The notes beneath the pieces are model-generated. The model searched no databases. It saw only the letters and a list, made by a program, of their open reading frames with translations, and had not been told where the DNA came from. From NCBI GenBank assembly GCA_009177215.1, contig WFLY01000094.1, positions 1 through 18,011 of the forward strand: a stretch of DNA of 18,011 bases, given 5' to 3'. Position 1 is the first letter of the stretch. Each line of letters starts with the position of its first letter. The position numbers and the translations under genes are program-made. Shown piece after piece: positions 15,170 to 18,011 of the stretch. Source of the DNA: Bacillota bacterium (lineage in GTDB: Bacteria > Bacillota > Clostridia > Lachnospirales > Lachnospiraceae).

Positions 15170-15233
15170 AATGCATAACCTACTTTAGATTTATTCCGCA
15201 AGGGTTTTTGGTTTTGGCAAAGGAGGTGGGCAT

Positions 15234-15782
15234 TTGACAAATATCATTATTGTATTACCGAAGCCGGAGGATGCAAAAAGCATTAAAAGCGTACTGGTGC
15301 GCGGCGGCTTTCGTGTAACGGGCGTATGTACCACGGGCGCACAGGCAATCAGTCAGGCGGACGGACTGCACGACGGTATTGTTATTTGCAGCTATAAGCT
15401 GCCGGATATGGTGTATTCGGAACTGTTGGAATGCCTGCCTTACGGCTTTGAACTGCTTCTTATGGCATCTCAAAGGCTGATAAACGAATGCTACGGCAAC
15501 GATGTCGTATGTCTGTCCATGCCCCTAAAAGTCAATGATTTGCTGGAGACGGTAGGTATGATGGCAGAAGGCATTGAACGCCGCAGACGTAAGCTGCGGC
15601 AGCAGCCAAAGCAGAGAACTGTAGAGGAGGAAGCAATCATAAGGACGGCAAAGGAAACCTTAATGGCGCGAAACCATATGACAGAGGACGAGGCTCATAA
15701 ATATTTGCAGAAATGCAGTATGGGCAGCGGCACGAATATAGTGGAGACGGCACAAATGGTGCTGTCCATGATGAAGACATAG
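15234..15782 (+). CDS. ANTAR-domain antitermination regulator with pseudo-receiver
   Basis: The 182-residue protein has an N-terminal CheY-like domain (1-108), a basic coiled linker (about 110-127) and a C-terminal RNA-binding ANTAR domain (about 128-178: IIRTAKETLMARNHMTEDEA, then LQKCSM and VETAQMVL). ANTAR proteins bind hexaloop hairpins and prevent terminator formation. The receiver is degenerate: the phosphoacceptor position in VICSYKLPD is C52 instead of Asp, the acidic pair after IIIVL is PK, and the conserved Lys is M96 (LSMPLK). Control is therefore probably not by phosphorylation, as in AmiR. The start is TTG 15234, fixed by AAAGGAGG (15219-15226) 7 bases upstream. It lies 64 bases after glnA and 13 before dapF; the glnA leader is its obvious target. 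Confidence 0.88.
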   Translation: MTNIIIVLPKPEDAKSIKSVLVRGGFRVTGVCTTGAQAISQADGLHDGIVICSYKLPDMVYSELLECLPYGFELLLMASQRLINECYGNDVVCLSMPLKVNDLLETVGMMAEGIERRRRKLRQQPKQRTVEEEAIIRTAKETLMARNHMTEDEAHKYLQKCSMGSGTNIVETAQMVLSMMKT

Positions 15783-15795
15783 AATGGAGATTATT

Positions 15796-16677
15796 ATGAA
15801 ATTTACAAAGATGCAGGGCTGTGGTAACGATTATGTTTATGTAAACGGCTTCACGGAAAAGATAAGCGCGGAGGAAAAACCTGAGCTTGTGAGAGAATTA
15901 AGCAACCGTCACTTTGGTATCGGCGGCGACGGGGTAATTTTTATCAATCCAAGCGACAACGCTGATTTTGAGATGGAGATGTTCAATGCGGACGGAAGCC
16001 GCTCGGAGATGTGCGGCAACGGTATCCGCTGTGTGGCAAAATATGTGTATGACAAGGGGCTTACCGACAAGGTACATATCAGTATCGTCAGCGCCGGTCA
16101 AATCAAATATTTGGATTTGACGGTGACTAAGGAAAATGCCTCTGACAGGGGTACGGTAAGTCTGGTTCGGGTGAATATGGGAAGCCCGGTGCTTGACCCT
16201 GCACTGATTCCGGTAGAGGCTGCGGGAGAACAGGTAGTGGATTCCCCCATTTTGGTGGAGGATAAGGAATACCGTATGACCTGTGTGTCCATGGGAAATC
16301 CCCATGCGGTTATATTTACTGCGGGAGTAAAGGAGCTTGACTTGGAAAAGCTCGGTCCTAAATTTGAAAACCATAAGCGTTTTCCCAGACGTACCAACAC
16401 GGAATTTGTGGAGATTATAGACAGGCAAACCGTTTTTATGCGTGTCTGGGAGAGGGGAACGGGCGAGACTCTTGCCTGCGGAACGGGCTGCTGTGCCACT
16501 GCGGTTGCCTGTGTCCTGAATAATTTGACGGATGACAGAATAACTGTTAAACTATTAGGTGGTGAACTGTTAATCGAGTGGGATAGGGAGCGGAATCTTG
16601 TGTTTATGACAGGACCTGCCGTCACTGTATTTGAGGGAGAAATCGGTACGACCAAAGGAGAGAAATGCGATGTTTAA
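15796..16677 (+). CDS. dapF: Diaminopimelate epimerase
   Basis: The 293-residue PLP-independent racemase converts LL- to meso-diaminopimelate for lysine and peptidoglycan. The start [15 protein letters not shown] is typical. The two catalytic cysteines are C73 in MCGNGIRC and C228 in ACGTGCC, flanked by GNPH and RGTGET. I choose ATG 15796, with GGAG (15786-15789) 6 bases upstream, rather than ATG 15784, which overlaps that site. It follows the ANTAR gene by 13 bases and overlaps dapL by 8 bases, so glnA-ANTAR-dapF-dapL may form one transcript. Confidence 0.97.
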   Translation: MKFTKMQGCGNDYVYVNGFTEKISAEEKPELVRELSNRHFGIGGDGVIFINPSDNADFEMEMFNADGSRSEMCGNGIRCVAKYVYDKGLTDKVHISIVSAGQIKYLDLTVTKENASDRGTVSLVRVNMGSPVLDPALIPVEAAGEQVVDSPILVEDKEYRMTCVSMGNPHAVIFTAGVKELDLEKLGPKFENHKRFPRRTNTEFVEIIDRQTVFMRVWERGTGETLACGTGCCATAVACVLNNLTDDRITVKLLGGELLIEWDRERNLVFMTGPAVTVFEGEIGTTKGEKCDV

Positions 16678-17890
16678 GGTGAATGATAATTATTTGAAGC
16701 TGCCGGGAAGCTATCTGTTTTCCACGGTAGGAAGAAAGCAGCGTGAGTATCAGGCGGCACATCCGGATAAGAAGGTGATTCGTCTGAGTATTGGGGATGT
16801 GACTCAGCCCCTGGCGCCTGTGATTCTGGAAGCGCTTCACAGTGCGGTGGACGAGATGGGAAACGCTGAAACCTTCCGGGGCTACGCTCCCGATTTGGGC
16901 TATGAATTTTTGCGGAATGCAATTGCCGATAATGATTATAAGGCGAGAGGCTGCGATATCAGCGCAGATGAAATTTTTGTATCCGACGGAGCGAAATGTG
17001 ACTGCTCCAATATTCAGGAAATTTTCAGTCTGGACAATAAGATTGCGGTGTGTGACCCTGTTTATCCCGTTTATGTGGATTCCAATGTTATGGCAGGGAG
17101 AACGGGCACCTATGACAAGAATACGGAAATCTGGAGCGATGTAATTTATATGCCCTGTACGGCGGATAATAATTTTACACCCGAGATTCCCAAGGAGACT
17201 CCGGATTTGATTTACTTGTGCTTCCCTAATAATCCGACAGGCGCTACTGTCAATAAGGCACAGCTTCAGGAGTGGGTGGATTATGCCAATAAGGTGGGAG
17301 CCGTCATTCTATATGATGCAGCTTATGAAGCATATATTTCCGAGGAGGATGTTCCTCATAGTATTTATGAATGTGACGGCGCAAGGACATGCGCTATAGA
17401 GATGCGTTCTTTTTCCAAAAACGCAGGTTTTACCGGCGTCCGTCTGGGATTCACCGTGATTCCCAAGGAGCTTAAGGCGGAGGATGTGAGTCTCCACGCA
17501 CTTTGGACAAGGCGCCACGGTACCAAATACAACGGTGCGCCTTATATTATTCAGCGTGCCGGTGAAGCGGTTTACTCGGAAGGGGGCAAGGAGCAGCTGA
17601 AGGCGCAGGTTGCCTATTATATGAATAATGCCCGTTATATCTACAACGGCTTAAAGGAAGCGGGCTACACGGTTTCCGGCGGCGTGAATGCTCCTTATAT
17701 CTGGCTGAAGACGCCGGGCAATATGACAAGCTGGGAATTTTTTGATTATCTTCTGGGGAATGCTAATGTAGTGGGTACACCCGGCTCGGGCTTCGGACCA
17801 AGTGGGGAGCATTATTTCAGGCTGACTGCTTTCGGAAGCTATGAGAGCACTGTGGAGGCTATTGACAGGATTAAGGCAATGAAGCTTTAA
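16670..17890 (+). CDS. dapL: LL-diaminopimelate aminotransferase
   Basis: The 406-residue class I/II aminotransferase converts tetrahydrodipicolinate with glutamate directly to LL-diaminopimelate, the substrate of the epimerase encoded just upstream. It shows the DapL start [19 protein letters not shown], then [31 protein letters not shown], and the PLP lysine K250 in [15 protein letters not shown]. The pairing with dapF indicates the aminotransferase variant of the pathway, without succinyl or acetyl intermediates. AAAGGAG (16654-16660) lies 9 bases before ATG 16670; the start overlaps the last 8 bases of dapF. A 13-codon upstream extension from 16631 has no ribosome site. No clear terminator follows. 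Confidence 0.97.
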   Translation: MFKVNDNYLKLPGSYLFSTVGRKQREYQAAHPDKKVIRLSIGDVTQPLAPVILEALHSAVDEMGNAETFRGYAPDLGYEFLRNAIADNDYKARGCDISADEIFVSDGAKCDCSNIQEIFSLDNKIAVCDPVYPVYVDSNVMAGRTGTYDKNTEIWSDVIYMPCTADNNFTPEIPKETPDLIYLCFPNNPTGATVNKAQLQEWVDYANKVGAVILYDAAYEAYISEEDVPHSIYECDGARTCAIEMRSFSKNAGFTGVRLGFTVIPKELKAEDVSLHALWTRRHGTKYNGAPYIIQRAGEAVYSEGGKEQLKAQVAYYMNNARYIYNGLKEAGYTVSGGVNAPYIWLKTPGNMTSWEFFDYLLGNANVVGTPGSGFGPSGEHYFRLTAFGSYESTVEAIDRIKAMKL

Positions 17891-17963
17891 GATATTAAGA
17901 AGAGTTAATAAAAAGATAAGTCGTATTTTAGAAACTGCTCACACGATGTTCATATTTCTGAGG

Positions 17964-17998
17964 TATAATTAACAATAAGTTACATTTCGGTGACTTAT
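17964..17998 (+). promoter_or_regulatory. -10 element and 5' leader hairpin of a gene beyond the window
   Basis: A perfect TATAAT lies at 17964-17969 without a convincing -35. A predicted start near 17976 would begin a transcript with a 9-bp hairpin at its very 5' end: ATAAGTTAC (17975-17983) with GTGACTTAT (17990-17998), one G-U, loop ATTTCG. No coding start can be assigned before the window ends. Confidence 0.45.
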
Positions 17999-18011
17999 GA
18001 ATGGGTATGGC

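Noticed and set aside
15898..16655. Two long open frames on the - strand opposite dapF
   Set aside because: dapF has both catalytic cysteine motifs and a good start; the opposite frames have low-complexity basic or Ser/Thr-rich translations without motifs.
17891..17960. Terminator after dapL
   Set aside because: Only a 5-bp AT stem (ATTAA/TTAAT) is present and no convincing U-tailed GC stem was found.

Overview
The window looks like a piece of a low-to-mid GC Firmicute chromosome, most likely a member of the Clostridia close to Lachnospiraceae. The clues are strong AGGAGG-type ribosome sites, consensus TTGACA/TATAAT promoters and U-tailed hairpin terminators, a feedback-inhibitable GSI-alpha glutamine synthetase, the DapL (aminotransferase) route to diaminopimelate, a DUF368/PopT membrane protein and a TPR-containing family 2 glycosyltransferase. 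No rRNA, tRNA, CRISPR array, transposase or phage gene was seen. All genes but one are on the + strand.

Layout. 1-1637: the 3' part of an AT-rich N6-adenine DNA methylase that carries a type I specificity-like domain at its C-terminus, closed by a strong terminator. 1800-3207: permease and ATPase of a polar amino acid ABC importer, overlapping and without a binding-protein gene. 3308-6423: a glycosyltransferase, hisC and a DUF368 polyprenyl-phosphate translocase candidate, with a structured intergenic region before the glycosyltransferase and a degenerate 40-bp tandem repeat after it. 6423-6517: two palindromic structures. 6638-10350: a YqeM-like methyltransferase, hslO (Hsp33) and nadE, ended by a terminator. 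10443-13062: a consensus promoter, a structured leader, a small secreted Cys/His protein and a large lipoprotein that joins a propeller-like half to a solute-binding half. 13121-13663 (- strand): a membrane-anchored FMN-binding-domain-like protein without the flavin attachment motif, convergent on a bidirectional terminator. 13664-17890: glnA, an ANTAR antiterminator, dapF and dapL. 17964-18011: promoter and leader hairpin of a gene beyond the window.

The most interesting part is glnA control. Between a TTGACA promoter and the glnA start there is a perfect Rho-independent terminator. A small hairpin with a 6-base loop having A at position 1 and G at position 4, the signature bound by ANTAR proteins, overlaps the terminator's upstream arm. 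The gene after glnA encodes an ANTAR protein whose receiver domain has lost its phosphoacceptor aspartate. A perfect match to the GlnR/TnrA operator consensus also covers the -10 region. The sequence therefore suggests two layers of nitrogen control on glnA: an operator at initiation and antitermination in the leader, with the antiterminator encoded in the same operon and dapF-dapL read through from it. ANTAR-controlled glnA is, as I recall, known in some clostridia (glnA-nitR); the combination with a GlnR-type box is what deserves checking.
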